Assembly (NCBI RefSeq): GCF_003382685.1 | Contig: NZ_QLVG01000048.1 | Location: 1-54,897 of the forward strand | Source of the DNA: Halorussus litoreus | Lineage (GTDB): Archaea > Halobacteriota > Halobacteria > Halobacteriales > Haladaptataceae | Direction: 5' to 3' | DNA: 54,897 bases | Shown here: one piece after another, positions 1 to 8,103 of the stretch | Layout: every line of letters starts with the position of its first letter | Numbering within the stretch: the stretch's first letter is position 1 | Program-made: the position numbers and the translations under genes | Notes under the pieces: generated by a model | What the model was told of the DNA's origin: nothing | What the model saw: the letters and a program-made list of their open reading frames with translations, nothing else | The model's database searches: none

Positions 1-81
1 GAGCACAAGCTCCGCTCGACGCTCACCACGCTCGGGGTCATCATCGGCGTCGCGGCGGTCATCCCCTTCGGGGAATCCGAC
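1..81 (+). pseudogene. relic of a MacB/FtsX-like ABC transporter permease N-terminus
   Basis: Frame 1 from base 1 reads EHKLRSTLTTLGVIIGVAAV. This is the characteristic first membrane helix of MacB-type permeases, which in haloarchaea typically reads like 'LRS-LTTLGVIIGVAAVI' near the N-terminus. About 63 bases match. The frame then runs on without a stop, through a few unrelated residues, into the GTG start of the SDR gene at 82. The permease body is absent, so this is a truncated leftover. The upstream part of the gene lies outside the window. Family assignment rests on about 21 recognisable residues only. Confidence 0.55.
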
Positions 82-873
82 GTGACCGCACCATCTGACG
101 ACCACCCGACCGCGCTCGTCACCGGCGCGGCGAGCGGCATCGGTCGCGCGCTTGCGGCCGAGTTCGCCCGCGACGGCCACCACGTGGTGCTCGTCGACGT
201 CGACGAGGCTGGGATGGCGTCTGCGGCCGCAGACCTCGAAGCGAACTACGGCGTCGAGACGACCGAGATCGCGGCCGATCTCTCCGAGCGCGGGGCGGCC
301 CGCGAGGTGTACGAGTCGGTCCGCGAGGAGGGCCTGACGGTCGACGCGCTCGTCAACAACGCCGGCTTCGGCGTGTACGGCGAGTTCACCGACACCGACC
401 TCGACGCGGAGCTGGAGATGGTACAGTTGCACGTCGCATGCGTCACTTCTCTCAGCAAGCTGTTCGCCCGCGAGATGGCCGACCGCAGCGATGGTTCCAT
501 ACTCAACACCGCCTCGGTCGCGGGGTTCGCGCCGACGCCGACCGCCGCGGTGTACTCCGCGACGAAGCACTACGTGCTCGCGTTCTCGGAGGCGCTCGCG
601 GGGGAACTGGCCGACGACGGCGTGACCGTGACCGCGCTCTGCCCCGGCGAGACGAAGACCGGCTTCTTCGACCGCGGGAACGTCGGCGAGGCGGCGTTCG
701 CCGACGGCGACCTGATGGACCCCGAGGCGGTCGCCGCGGCGGGCTACGCGGGTCTCCAGCGTGGCGACCGGGTGGTGGTTCCGGGCGTGAAGAACAAGTT
801 CCGGCTGTTCGTCAAGCGCCTGCTCCCGCGGGCGGTGTACGCCCGAGCGTCGGGGCGGACGTGGAACGAGTGA
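82..873 (+). CDS. short-chain dehydrogenase/reductase (SDR)
   Basis: A classical SDR of 263 residues, the usual length. It should catalyse NAD(P)-dependent oxidation or reduction of an alcohol or carbonyl substrate in the cytoplasm; the substrate cannot be read from sequence. Visible features are the TGxxxGIG cofactor motif (residues 14-21), an Asp near 39 at the end of beta-2 (suggesting NAD(H) preference), NNAG (92-95), catalytic Ser145 and the YxxxK pair Tyr158/Lys162. The start is GTG at 82, because the Rossmann motif follows at the expected distance. The frame is open upstream and carries a permease relic, so a longer fusion product is formally possible but unlikely. Confidence 0.93.
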   Translation: MTAPSDDHPTALVTGAASGIGRALAAEFARDGHHVVLVDVDEAGMASAAADLEANYGVETTEIAADLSERGAAREVYESVREEGLTVDALVNNAGFGVYGEFTDTDLDAELEMVQLHVACVTSLSKLFAREMADRSDGSILNTASVAGFAPTPTAAVYSATKHYVLAFSEALAGELADDGVTVTALCPGETKTGFFDRGNVGEAAFADGDLMDPEAVAAAGYAGLQRGDRVVVPGVKNKFRLFVKRLLPRAVYARASGRTWNE

Positions 874-905
874 CTGTTCGGTCGGACGACGGAACTGAAC
901 CGCGA

Positions 906-1106
906 CTACTCCGATAGCTCCCACGCCGGGGGCTCACGGCCGAGTCGTCGCAGCGCCGCAGGGTAGCCGAAGGCGACGACCATCGCGACGATGATCCGCG
1001 GGATGAACCCGTCGATGCCGGCGGCTTCGAGCGCGAAGACGCCGACGAAGTATATCAGCAGCATTATCAGGAACTGGGGTAGCAACTGTCGCCACGCCGA
1101 AGCCAT
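906..1106 (-). CDS. small two-helix membrane protein
   Basis: A 66-residue protein with two hydrophobic segments (about residues 9-29 and 33-50) separated by a short Gly/Asp turn, and a charged C-terminal tail ending in acidic residues. It is convergent with the SDR gene and lies just downstream of the oxidoreductase gene on the same strand, about 85 bases away. No functional motif is visible. Composition and codon use match neighbouring haloarchaeal genes, so it is probably a real conserved hypothetical. Confidence 0.7.
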   Translation of the reverse strand: MASAWRQLLPQFLIMLLIYFVGVFALEAAGIDGFIPRIIVAMVVAFGYPAALRRLGREPPAWELSE

Positions 1107-1190
1107 GCGTCGAGAGACGGGCTTGGCGGTGTTAAGTGTGGGGAAACCGGTCGGTCGGACTGTTCGAGAACACGTAATTACCCACCGCAG

Positions 1191-2225
1191 TCACTCGAAG
1201 TGCGGGACGACTTCGTCGCCCAGTCGCTCGACGCACTCGACCATCCGGTCGGTGCCGACGCCGGGGTGGTACGTCCGGAATATAAAGTGGACGTCGTCGC
1301 CCAGCGCCTCGCGGTACTCTTCCAGTCCCTCGATGACCTGCTCGGGCGTGCCGAAGATGGCCTGGTCTTTCAGCTCCGCGACCCGTTCATCCGATAGCTC
1401 CTCGACCGGCTCGCCCGAGAATATCTCGGCGTAGCGGCGCTGGATGTAGAGGTAGCCCTCTTTCATCGCGTTCCACGCCTCTTCCTTCGAGTCGCCGACG
1501 AAGCCGTGCTGGAGCGCGTAGATCTGAAAGTCGTCCGCGGCGTCGCCGGCCTCGCTGGCGTCCTCGCGCAGCCCCTCCGCCTCGCGAACGTTGCGGATGT
1601 CCTCCACGCGCTTGCGGACGCCCCCGACCGAGAGCGCGGAGGGCGCACACCACGCGTCGGCGACCCGCGCCGCGCGCCTGACCGCGGGCTTGGCCGACCC
1701 GCCGTACATGACGGGAATCTCGGTGTCGGGCTTGGGCGTCACCGTCGCGTCGGGCGTCACGTCGTGGAATTCGGCGTCGTAGTCGAGCGGACCCTCGGAC
1801 CACGCCGCGCGGAGCAGGTCGGTCGTGTCGCCCAGTCGCTCGACGCGCTCGTCCTCCGGGACGCCGAACTGCTCGAACTCCTTCGGGTTCGAGCCGATGG
1901 CGAGCCCGAGCGTCAGCCGACCGTCGGCGAGCAGGTCCACGGTCGCGGCGTCCTCGGCGAGCCGCACCCCGTCGTACAGCGGTGCGAGCGCGATGCAGGT
2001 GCCGAGTTCGATATTCTCGGTTTCGGCCGCTAGCGCGCCGAGAGATGGCATCGTCGCCGAGAGGTAGCCGTCCTCCGCGAAGTGGTGTTCGGAGACCCAC
2101 GCGCTCGCGAGGCCCGCGTCGTCGATGGCCCGCCCGAGCGTCAGCATCTCGTCGTACAACTCGCTCGTCGAGCGGTCGTCGTCGGGTCGCCGCTGGCACG
2201 TGAACAGTCCGGTGCCGATGTCCAT
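1191..2225 (-). CDS. LLM-class (luciferase-like) flavin-dependent oxidoreductase
   Basis: A 344-residue protein of the bacterial luciferase-like TIM-barrel family. These use reduced flavin (FMN or F420) for monooxygenase or dehydrogenase reactions. The N-terminus MDIGTGLFTCQ, the SEHHFAEDGY segment near residue 45, the LGTCIALAPL strand and the ADGRLTLGLAIGSNPKEF segment are typical of the family. F420 is common in haloarchaea, but the cofactor and substrate are not determined here. The gene is monocistronic or co-transcribed with the small membrane protein downstream. The start at 2225 fits the N-terminal beta strand of the barrel. Confidence 0.9.
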   Translation of the reverse strand: MDIGTGLFTCQRRPDDDRSTSELYDEMLTLGRAIDDAGLASAWVSEHHFAEDGYLSATMPSLGALAAETENIELGTCIALAPLYDGVRLAEDAATVDLLADGRLTLGLAIGSNPKEFEQFGVPEDERVERLGDTTDLLRAAWSEGPLDYDAEFHDVTPDATVTPKPDTEIPVMYGGSAKPAVRRAARVADAWCAPSALSVGGVRKRVEDIRNVREAEGLREDASEAGDAADDFQIYALQHGFVGDSKEEAWNAMKEGYLYIQRRYAEIFSGEPVEELSDERVAELKDQAIFGTPEQVIEGLEEYREALGDDVHFIFRTYHPGVGTDRMVECVERLGDEVVPHFE

Positions 2226-2282
2226 AGCGGCGGGTCGACCGGAGCGACCTTAACCTTTGATAAGGAAGCTGATTGGCTTAAC

Positions 2283-2987
2283 TCAGCCCAGATCGATGTC
2301 GGCACCGCCGTCGTCGCCGGTGCTGGGGAGCATGCCAGCGATGGCGTCGGCGAACGACTCCATGCCGCGGGTCTGGTACCAGATCGTCCCCGGGCCGGTG
2401 AACTCCATCACGATGCCCTCGCCGGACAGCAGCGAGGACTTGAGCCCGCCGACCCGCCGGGCGTCGAAGTCGACGCTGCCCTCCCACGCGACCACGTTCT
2501 CGTTGTCGACGACGTACGACTCGCCGTGGCCGAGTTCGACCGTCTCGATGCCGCCGAACGCCTCGACGAACACGTCGCCGGTGCCCTTCAGCGCGAGCGG
2601 CGTGATGGACGCCCCGGCGAGCATCGACTTGAGCCCGCCGAACTCCGAGTCGATGTCGATCTCCGGGTCCGAGGCCAGATACGCCCCGTCGACGGCGTAG
2701 AGGGTGTCGCCGTCGAGTTCGTGGTGGTGGATGTCGCCTGGCGTCTGCGGCGAGAGGGTCACGGTTCCGGGTTCGTCCTCGGCCGTGAACTTGTTGGCGA
2801 ACGCGGACTCGCCGCCGAGCATCGACTTTGCGGAACTCAGGATGCCGTCCCGGGCGGTGCTGGTTTCGATGGCGACCGACGGCGAGTGGCTCACCATCGC
2901 GCCGGGCTCGGCCATGACGGTCTCTCCGCGAGATAGTTCGACGACGAGGTGCGCGTACGACGGCTGGTGGGTAATTTCTACCTGCAT
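2283..2987 (-). CDS. TIGR00266/AIM24 family protein
   Basis: A 234-residue protein of the AIM24 (TIGR00266) family, an all-beta double-stranded fold of unclear molecular role found across archaea and bacteria. Diagnostic stretches are the opening 'QVEITHQPSYAHLVVEL', 'AEPGAMVSHSP' near residue 30, repeated glycine-rich turns ('KSMLGGESAF', 'KSMLAGASITPL', 'KSSLLSGEGI') and 'FTGPGTIWYQTRG' near the C-terminus. The gene diverges from the methyltransferase gene across a 481-base spacer that holds a repeat element. Confidence 0.9.
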   Translation of the reverse strand: MQVEITHQPSYAHLVVELSRGETVMAEPGAMVSHSPSVAIETSTARDGILSSAKSMLGGESAFANKFTAEDEPGTVTLSPQTPGDIHHHELDGDTLYAVDGAYLASDPEIDIDSEFGGLKSMLAGASITPLALKGTGDVFVEAFGGIETVELGHGESYVVDNENVVAWEGSVDFDARRVGGLKSSLLSGEGIVMEFTGPGTIWYQTRGMESFADAIAGMLPSTGDDGGADIDLG

Positions 2988-3152
2988 GGGGATTCAGGAC
3001 GAGTAGTCGTCCGAATGGCAGTTGTCATGTCGCGGGCTTAATGGTTGGGGTCGGCCGCACGGTGGTTCTATTTCAATCGTCTCGAACGTCGATTTTCCTG
3101 CCGGGTGCGCGCTGACTTCCCTCTCCACCGGCGCACGCTGCTTCCCTCTCCA

Positions 3153-3321
3153 CACCGGCGCGTGCTGCGCGGCCTCCGTGCCGCGCCAAACTGCGCGAGG
3201 GACGAGCATCGCAGGCCGGAACGGAGTGGAGGCCGAGACGCGCAGGAGGCTGGGGAGGTTCGAGGCTCGCGGTTGCTGTGCGGACGCGGTGCGGTATCTT
3301 ATGACTCGGCAGTAGCTAGCT
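3153..3321 (+). repeat. family A nested-hairpin repeat, single forward copy
   Basis: Shares modules in the same order with copies near 8.2, 9.6, 17.7, 20.0 and 53.0 kb. It starts with a GCGCGTGCTGCGC-like end, followed by a GCGCGAGGGACGAG module, a GCAGGAGGCTGGGGAGG module, a G/C-rich GCTGTGCGG...GCGGTGC stretch, and finally GGCAGTAGCTAGCT at 3308-3321. It lies in the divergent spacer between the AIM24-type and methyltransferase genes. I see no open reading frame of note in it. Confidence 0.75.
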
Positions 3322-3347
3322 CGGAGTCACTCCGAAGAGAGGTCGCT

Positions 3348-3392
3348 CTCGCCGAATCGAATCTCGCCGAATCGAACCTCGCCGACTCAAAC
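3348..3392. repeat. 15-bp tandem repeat, three copies
   Basis: Three consecutive 15-base units beginning CTCGCCGAATCGAA. The second differs from the first only at its last base and the third by about three bases. They are followed by two copies of an ACCCTACACC-type unit up to about 3417. The array ends about 45 bases upstream of the methyltransferase TATA element, a position where regulators could bind. Confidence 0.75.
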
Positions 3393-3435
3393 CCTACACC
3401 GTCCGAACCCTACACCTCGACCTGTCGGACGCCCG

Positions 3436-3445
3436 GTTTTTATCG
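3436..3445 (+). promoter_or_regulatory. TATA element of the methyltransferase gene
   Basis: GTTTTTATCG is a haloarchaeal TATA-type element centred about 28 bases upstream of the ATG at 3469. That spacing predicts a leaderless transcript beginning at or next to the start codon. It supports the chosen start. Confidence 0.6.
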
Positions 3446-3468
3446 CGGCCACCCTCGAACGTCGAATC

Positions 3469-4299
3469 ATGAACGAGAACCTGTACGCCGAGTATCCCGA
3501 GGTCTACGACGCGCTGTACGCCGACAAGGACTACGAGGCAGAAGTACAGTTCGTCGTCTCGCGGTTCGAGGAGGCGACCGGGCGCGAAATCGACCCGCCG
3601 GAAGGCGCACACGAAAACCCAAACCCAAACGCAAACGCAAGCGCTAACGAAAACGTAAACGCAAACGATAATCCGACCACCGATTCCGACGCGCCCAGCG
3701 CACTTATCGTCGGCTGTGGCACCGGCGAGCACGCCACGCGGCTCCGCGAGCGGGGATTCGAGGTCGTCGGGGTCGACAAGTACCGGGCGATGGTCGAGCG
3801 CGCTCGCGGGAAGTCCGACGCCGAGTTCCGCGTCGGGGCGCTTCCGGACTTGCCCGACCTCTCCGCGTTCACCGCGGACGGATCGTTCGACCTCGTCTGG
3901 CTCCCGTTCACCGTGATCCAGCACCTCCGCCCGGACCAGATCGCCGATAGCTTTCACGCGTTAGGCGACCGGCTCGCCGACGGTGGCGTGCTGGTCTTCG
4001 ACCAGATCGCCAGCGACGGGGGTCACGACCCGCACCTCTGGACCTACCCCACCGAGGAGGGCACGTACGCCCGGCTGACTCAGATTCACGAGGTCGGGGA
4101 CGCCGAGCACCGCTACGACGCGCTGGTGTTCACGCCCGACGGCGAGTTCTTCGCGGACACACACCTGCTCACCGACTACGAGCCGGAGTACCTCGCGGGC
4201 GTCTGCGACGCGCTCGGCCTGTCGGTCGAACTCCACGGCTGGTACGATCCGGACGCCGAATCGGGCGCGGACGGCCACGTCGTGTTCGTCGCGTCCTGA
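3469..4299 (+). CDS. class I SAM-dependent methyltransferase with an Asn-rich insert
   Basis: A 276-residue methyltransferase with motif I LIVGCGTGEHATRL at residues 79-92, an acidic residue after beta-2 (VVGVDKY) and the post-motif 'FDLVWLPFTVIQHLRPDQ'. Substrate unknown. Between the N-terminal helix and the catalytic domain (about residues 49-69) lies a low-complexity Asn/Pro/Ala linker encoded by an AAC-rich six-base repeat. This codon pattern is unlike the rest of the gene. The linker does not interrupt the Rossmann fold, so the enzyme should be intact. Transcription is probably leaderless from the TATA element about 28 bases upstream. Confidence 0.88.
   Translation: MNENLYAEYPEVYDALYADKDYEAEVQFVVSRFEEATGREIDPPEGAHENPNPNANASANENVNANDNPTTDSDAPSALIVGCGTGEHATRLRERGFEVVGVDKYRAMVERARGKSDAEFRVGALPDLPDLSAFTADGSFDLVWLPFTVIQHLRPDQIADSFHALGDRLADGGVLVFDQIASDGGHDPHLWTYPTEEGTYARLTQIHEVGDAEHRYDALVFTPDGEFFADTHLLTDYEPEYLAGVCDALGLSVELHGWYDPDAESGADGHVVFVAS
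3612..3672 (+). repeat. AAC-rich hexanucleotide repeat within the methyltransferase gene
   Basis: About ten degenerate copies of a six-base unit (AACCCA, AACGCA, AACGTA and similar) encode alternating Asn with Pro, Ala, Glu or Val. The array is notably A-rich compared with the flanking coding sequence, consistent with slippage expansion of a linker. Confidence 0.75.
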
Positions 4300-4335
4300 C
4301 CGCTTGCTATCACCGAGCGAGACCTGGTGCCGGAG

Positions 4336-4812
4336 TTATCCCTGCGTGGTACCGCAGTCGGTGCAGGTCAGCTCGAAGCTGCCGTCCGGCAGCGCGACGT
4401 CGTGGGTGGTCTCGTCCTCGCACTCGGGGCAGTACGCCCGCGACTGGAGTTCGTCCCAGTCGTGGGTCGCCCCGGGAGCGCCGAGCGCCCAGCCCTCAAC
4501 GGTCGCCTCGTCGTCGTTGTACCCCTTCTGGAACTCGCCGGGCGGGAACCGGACCAGCTCGCCCGCCTCGACGACGACCTCCTCGCGGTCGAGCCCCACC
4601 TCGAACGTCGCGGTGCCGGACTCGACGTAGAACACTTCCTCCTGATCGTTGTGTCGGTGGAGCCCGCCCGAGAACGACTCACCGGGTTCGAGCTCGAAGT
4701 AGTTCATCGCGAAATCGGTGGTTCCGAGCGCCCGGGAGACGGGTTTCCGGACGCTGTGGACCTTCATCGGGTTGCGCTCGTTGTCCACGTCCTCGACGGC
4801 GACTTTCTCCAT
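4336..4812 (-). CDS. cupin domain protein with C-terminal zinc ribbon
   Basis: A 158-residue protein. Residues 38-105 form a cupin beta barrel: motif 1 has His52, His54 and the Glu58/Glu59 pair, and motif 2 is the 'VRFPPGEFQKGYND' region. Residues 128-153 add a zinc ribbon with Cys128, Cys131, Cys150 and Cys153, which single-domain cupins lack. It is probably a small cytoplasmic metal- and ligand-binding or regulatory protein; the ligand is unknown. The gene lies on the same strand as the ATP-grasp gene but is separated from it by 176 bases containing a strong palindrome, so it likely has its own promoter. Confidence 0.87.
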   Translation of the reverse strand: MEKVAVEDVDNERNPMKVHSVRKPVSRALGTTDFAMNYFELEPGESFSGGLHRHNDQEEVFYVESGTATFEVGLDREEVVVEAGELVRFPPGEFQKGYNDDEATVEGWALGAPGATHDWDELQSRAYCPECEDETTHDVALPDGSFELTCTDCGTTQG

Positions 4813-4884
4813 ACCACACCGTGTGGCGACGCCGGAAAAAGCGGTTCGGTCGCGCTACGGGCTGTTCGGTCGTATCGCCAGTTG

Positions 4885-4936
4885 CACGCGGCCGCCGCCG
4901 ACGACTCGGTGACGAGTCGTCGGCGGCGGCCGCGTG
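4885..4936. repeat. long perfect palindrome (24-bp arms, 4-nt spacer)
   Basis: Arms at 4885-4908 and 4913-4936 are perfect reverse complements around the spacer GTGA. The arm begins CACGCGGCCGCC. It lies 53 bases downstream of the stop codon of the ATP-grasp gene and 73 bases upstream of the cupin gene. It would form a very stable RNA hairpin in either direction and may act as a 3'-end or terminator structure. Confidence 0.85.
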
Positions 4937-4988
4937 CTCGCCTATCTGTGGTCCGGCCGTCACGCGTTCGCCGATTTTCCGGTCCGCC

Positions 4989-6275
4989 TCAGCGCCGGAG
5001 GAGCGTCTGGAACGTCGCGTGGAGTCCAGCCGGCCGACCGTCGGTCGGGTCCGCGGTCGGGCCGTCGGTCCCCGAGTTGGAGAGTTCGCCGAACAGGTTC
5101 GCCACTTCCTGGACGAACGGGCCGAGGTCGCTCGCGTCGAGGTAGTCGAAGCGCGGGTGCCGGACCAGCGAGGCGGCGACGGCGAGCGCGGTCCTCGGGA
5201 ACGACGGGCGGTCGACGAGCGGATAGTCGTCGGCGAGGATGCTGTGGAGGTGGAGCAGTTCGCCCCGGAGTAGGTGGCCGGCGATCCCGACCTCGTACGC
5301 GAGCGCAAGGTCCATCGAGCGCCCGGTCGCGCGCTGCCAGTAGAGCGCGGGGAAGTCGACGCCCGCCTGCACGGTGAACGGCAGCGACGACCAGAACCGG
5401 GGATTGACCTCCATCAGTCGGAACTCGCCGGTGTCCGGGTCGCGAAGGAACTCCACCATCGCGACGCCGTGCCAGTCCAGCTCGTCGAGCAGGTCGAGTC
5501 CCGCCGCCTCCAGATCCGGGATGTCGACCGACTCGCGGTACGCGCTCGGCCCGCCGCAGTACTTCCACCCGCGGCGCTGGAGGTGCTGGAACGTCGCGAC
5601 CGGTTCGCCGTGGTCGTACATCGCGAAGAAGCCGTACTCGTCGGCGGTCGGGACGTACTCCTGGACGAGCGGTACGTGGTCCATCCCGGCGACCACCTCG
5701 TCGCGGTCGAGGTGGTCGTCGGCGTCGACGTACTGGGTGGACGTCTCCACGTTTCGATTCTCGCCGAAGCGGTTTGCATACTCGGTGGCCTGCACCGTGT
5801 ACCGGGGCTTGACGACGAGGTCGCGGTCCCAGTCGTCCCAGTCGTCGAGCGTCCGCGTCTCGGGAGTCGCGACGCCGGCGGCCCTCGCGGCGTCGAACAG
5901 CTTCACGCGGTCCTGAGCGCCGCGGAGCGTCTCCAGCGAGGGCCACGGCGTCCCCACGTGCTCGGTCAGCGTCGCCTTGTTCCGGGCCAGCACGTAGACG
6001 TCGGCCTCGCGGAACGGGAGGATGGTCTCGATTCCCGGGCGTCTGGCCAGTTCCAGCACCGCCTCTTCGTACCCGTCGAGGTCGATGCTCGGGTCCGGGA
6101 CGGTGACGGTCTCGTCGCAGTGTCTGGAGGCGAATCCCGGCACGCTCTCGTCGGACGCGATGGCGACGGTTCGGACGCCGCGCTTCCCCAGCGAACGGAT
6201 GGCGGCGGTACTGCTCGCCGTGTCGATGGCTGGCACGATGGCTCCAGGCTCGGCCGAGGATCGGGGACGATTCAT
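4989..6275 (-). CDS. ATP-grasp carboxylate-amine ligase-like protein
   Basis: A 428-residue ATP-grasp enzyme. The N-terminal pre-ATP-grasp domain has a Rossmann-like start ('AIVPAIDTASSTAAIRSLG'). The central lid has 'LVVKPRYT' (near residue 150) and the 'LVQEYVPTADEYGF' hinge. The metal and ATP site is 'FRLMEVNPRFWSSL' (about 300-313), carrying the Glu and Asn that bind magnesium. These proteins couple ATP hydrolysis to ligation of a carboxylate with an amine; the substrate here is unknown. A hydrophobic stretch near the C-terminus could associate with membrane. Stand-alone gene. Confidence 0.87.
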   Translation of the reverse strand: MNRPRSSAEPGAIVPAIDTASSTAAIRSLGKRGVRTVAIASDESVPGFASRHCDETVTVPDPSIDLDGYEEAVLELARRPGIETILPFREADVYVLARNKATLTEHVGTPWPSLETLRGAQDRVKLFDAARAAGVATPETRTLDDWDDWDRDLVVKPRYTVQATEYANRFGENRNVETSTQYVDADDHLDRDEVVAGMDHVPLVQEYVPTADEYGFFAMYDHGEPVATFQHLQRRGWKYCGGPSAYRESVDIPDLEAAGLDLLDELDWHGVAMVEFLRDPDTGEFRLMEVNPRFWSSLPFTVQAGVDFPALYWQRATGRSMDLALAYEVGIAGHLLRGELLHLHSILADDYPLVDRPSFPRTALAVAASLVRHPRFDYLDASDLGPFVQEVANLFGELSNSGTDGPTADPTDGRPAGLHATFQTLLRR

Positions 6276-6426
6276 ACTCGCAAGTCGACCCCGTATCGCT
6301 TTGTTACACGGCTCCTGTCAAATTGCCGAACGGTAGAAGCCTCTTGGTAACTCTCGTCGCACGAGACGCGTTTCGGGTACGGGCCGCCTGAGAACAGTCA
6401 GGACCGGTCTACGCACGTGGTCCGAC

Positions 6427-7395
6427 CTACTCCAGCGGGTCGAGCCCGTGCTCCTCGCGGAGCGCGGCGACGTACGCCCGGAACCCGGTTTCGAGGTCGT
6501 ACTCGGGCTCGTAGCCCAGATCCTCCTGTGCGTCGGTCATGTCGAGCATCTGGGTCCACGGCAGTTCGCCCTCGTCGCTCACGTCGAGGTCGGCGTCGGG
6601 AACGATACTCCGCATCGTCTCGACTGCCTCGCGGATGGTCGCGACCTCACCGCGGACGTTGTAGATGCGCTGGCTCAGGTCCGCCTCGGGGGCGAACGCG
6701 GCCTTCCGGAACGCCTGGGCGATGTCCTCGACGTACTGCCAGTCGATGACCTGATCGCCGTACTCCACCGAGAACGGCTCGCCGACTGCCGGCTTCTCGA
6801 CGATGTTCGCGAGGAACGCCGAGCCGCCCGTCTCGCGGTAGGGGCCGTAGGCGACGGTCGGACGCAGGCCGACGTGGCTCAGGTCGTGGTCCTCGAAGTA
6901 CACCTTCGCCTGATGCTCGTTGTACTCCTTGGTCGCGCCGTACAGCGTGTCGGGGTACACCAGATCGTCCTCGTCGACCCAGTCGCCCTCGTAGTTGTTC
7001 GGCGGGGCGTAGACTGCCGCGGAGGAGGCCCACGCCACGCGCTCGACCTGATCGTCGAGGGTGCGGGCGGCCTCGAACACGTTGTTCGTGCCCATGATAT
7101 TGACCTCCGCCGCGCCGCGGGGGTTGTCCCGCGCGAGGTTCGTCAGTAGCGCCGCGAGGTGGACGATCCGCGTTGCGCCGGATTCTTTGACCGCCCTGAC
7201 GACGCTGGTCGGGTCGGTCACGTCCCCGCGGACGATCTCCACGTCGTCGGCGATGCCGAGCTTCGACAGGATTCGGTCGTCGGTCGAGAGGTCGTAGACG
7301 ACGACCTCGTGACCGTGCTCCACGAAGTCCTTCGCGACGTACGACCCGATGAAGCCGGTTCCGCCCGTGACGAGTACCGTCTCTGATTCGGCCAT
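6427..7395 (-). CDS. NAD-dependent epimerase/dehydratase (extended SDR)
   Basis: A 322-residue extended SDR. It has the Rossmann motif GGTGFIG (residues 11-17), Asp35 after beta-2 (NAD preference), the catalytic SSAAVY region (124-129) and the YxxxK pair Tyr152/Lys156. The C-terminal substrate domain is present. The likely activity is epimerisation, dehydration or reduction of a nucleotide sugar. The sequence does not fix the substrate, and no glycosyltransferases lie alongside. Its start is preceded by an A-rich stretch about 30 bases upstream. Confidence 0.9.
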   Translation of the reverse strand: MAESETVLVTGGTGFIGSYVAKDFVEHGHEVVVYDLSTDDRILSKLGIADDVEIVRGDVTDPTSVVRAVKESGATRIVHLAALLTNLARDNPRGAAEVNIMGTNNVFEAARTLDDQVERVAWASSAAVYAPPNNYEGDWVDEDDLVYPDTLYGATKEYNEHQAKVYFEDHDLSHVGLRPTVAYGPYRETGGSAFLANIVEKPAVGEPFSVEYGDQVIDWQYVEDIAQAFRKAAFAPEADLSQRIYNVRGEVATIREAVETMRSIVPDADLDVSDEGELPWTQMLDMTDAQEDLGYEPEYDLETGFRAYVAALREEHGLDPLE

Positions 7396-7482
7396 CGTGG
7401 GTTAGTGCGTTCGGACCTGTGAAAAAAGTGTATCAACTGTGGTGAGTGTGGTCCTCGACTTGGGACGTCCGGGGTCCTGCTC

Positions 7483-7968
7483 TCACGAACTTCGAGGCTC
7501 GGTCGCCAGCAGATACGCCAGCGCGCCCGCGAGCGCCGTCTCCGAGACGATGGCGAGGAACTTCACCGGCCCCGCGAACAGGTGGTCGAGTAGGAACGGA
7601 ATCAGCGGCCCGGTGTGGGTCGCCCCGTTGCCGAACAGCAGCAGCGGTCGGTGACCGGTCGCGTGCCAGACGAAGTAGCCGCCGACGTACACCACCATCA
7701 GGAGGATGCCGCCCGCGTAGAGCTGCCGGCGGTAACGCCCCTGCGCGGCTAGCAGCAGCCCGATGAACAGCGCGAGCGCGGAGATGACGAACAGCGGCCA
7801 GCGAAGGTCCCGCGGGACGAGAAATCCGGCTTGCAACCACCGGAGCCAGTTGTACAGTCCCATTGTGAGATGAACGACCGCGACGACGACCGCGAGGTGG
7901 GCCGCGACGAGGTAGATCGGCGCGGGGAAGTCCGACTCCATCGCGGGCGAGCCGTTCTCGGAAGCCAT
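7483..7968 (-). CDS. four-helix membrane protein, unknown function
   Basis: A 161-residue integral membrane protein with hydrophobic segments near residues 14-35, 50-70, 75-95 and 120-150. The ATG at 7968 is chosen because the 12 codons upstream (from 8004) are Arg-rich and unlike a conserved N-terminus. I do not recognise a named family. It is a single gene on the minus strand, downstream of a noncoding region that holds a truncated gene and a repeat. Confidence 0.75.
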   Translation of the reverse strand: MASENGSPAMESDFPAPIYLVAAHLAVVVAVVHLTMGLYNWLRWLQAGFLVPRDLRWPLFVISALALFIGLLLAAQGRYRRQLYAGGILLMVVYVGGYFVWHATGHRPLLLFGNGATHTGPLIPFLLDHLFAGPVKFLAIVSETALAGALAYLLATEPRSS

Positions 7969-8103
7969 TGACGGAACTCGGGAGCGCCGGGTCAAGGTTC
8001 TCACGGTTTTGCGCTCGGGTTTCGCGCTCGGGTTTTTGCGTTCGGATTTTCGGGCTCGGTTCTCGGCGGAGGTTTTTCAGTGATGGTGCGAAACGTTGGG
8101 ACG

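Noticed and set aside
2082-2936. 284-codon plus-strand frame over the oxidoreductase and AIM24 genes
   Set aside because: Antisense to two recognised genes. The product is low-complexity and without domains.
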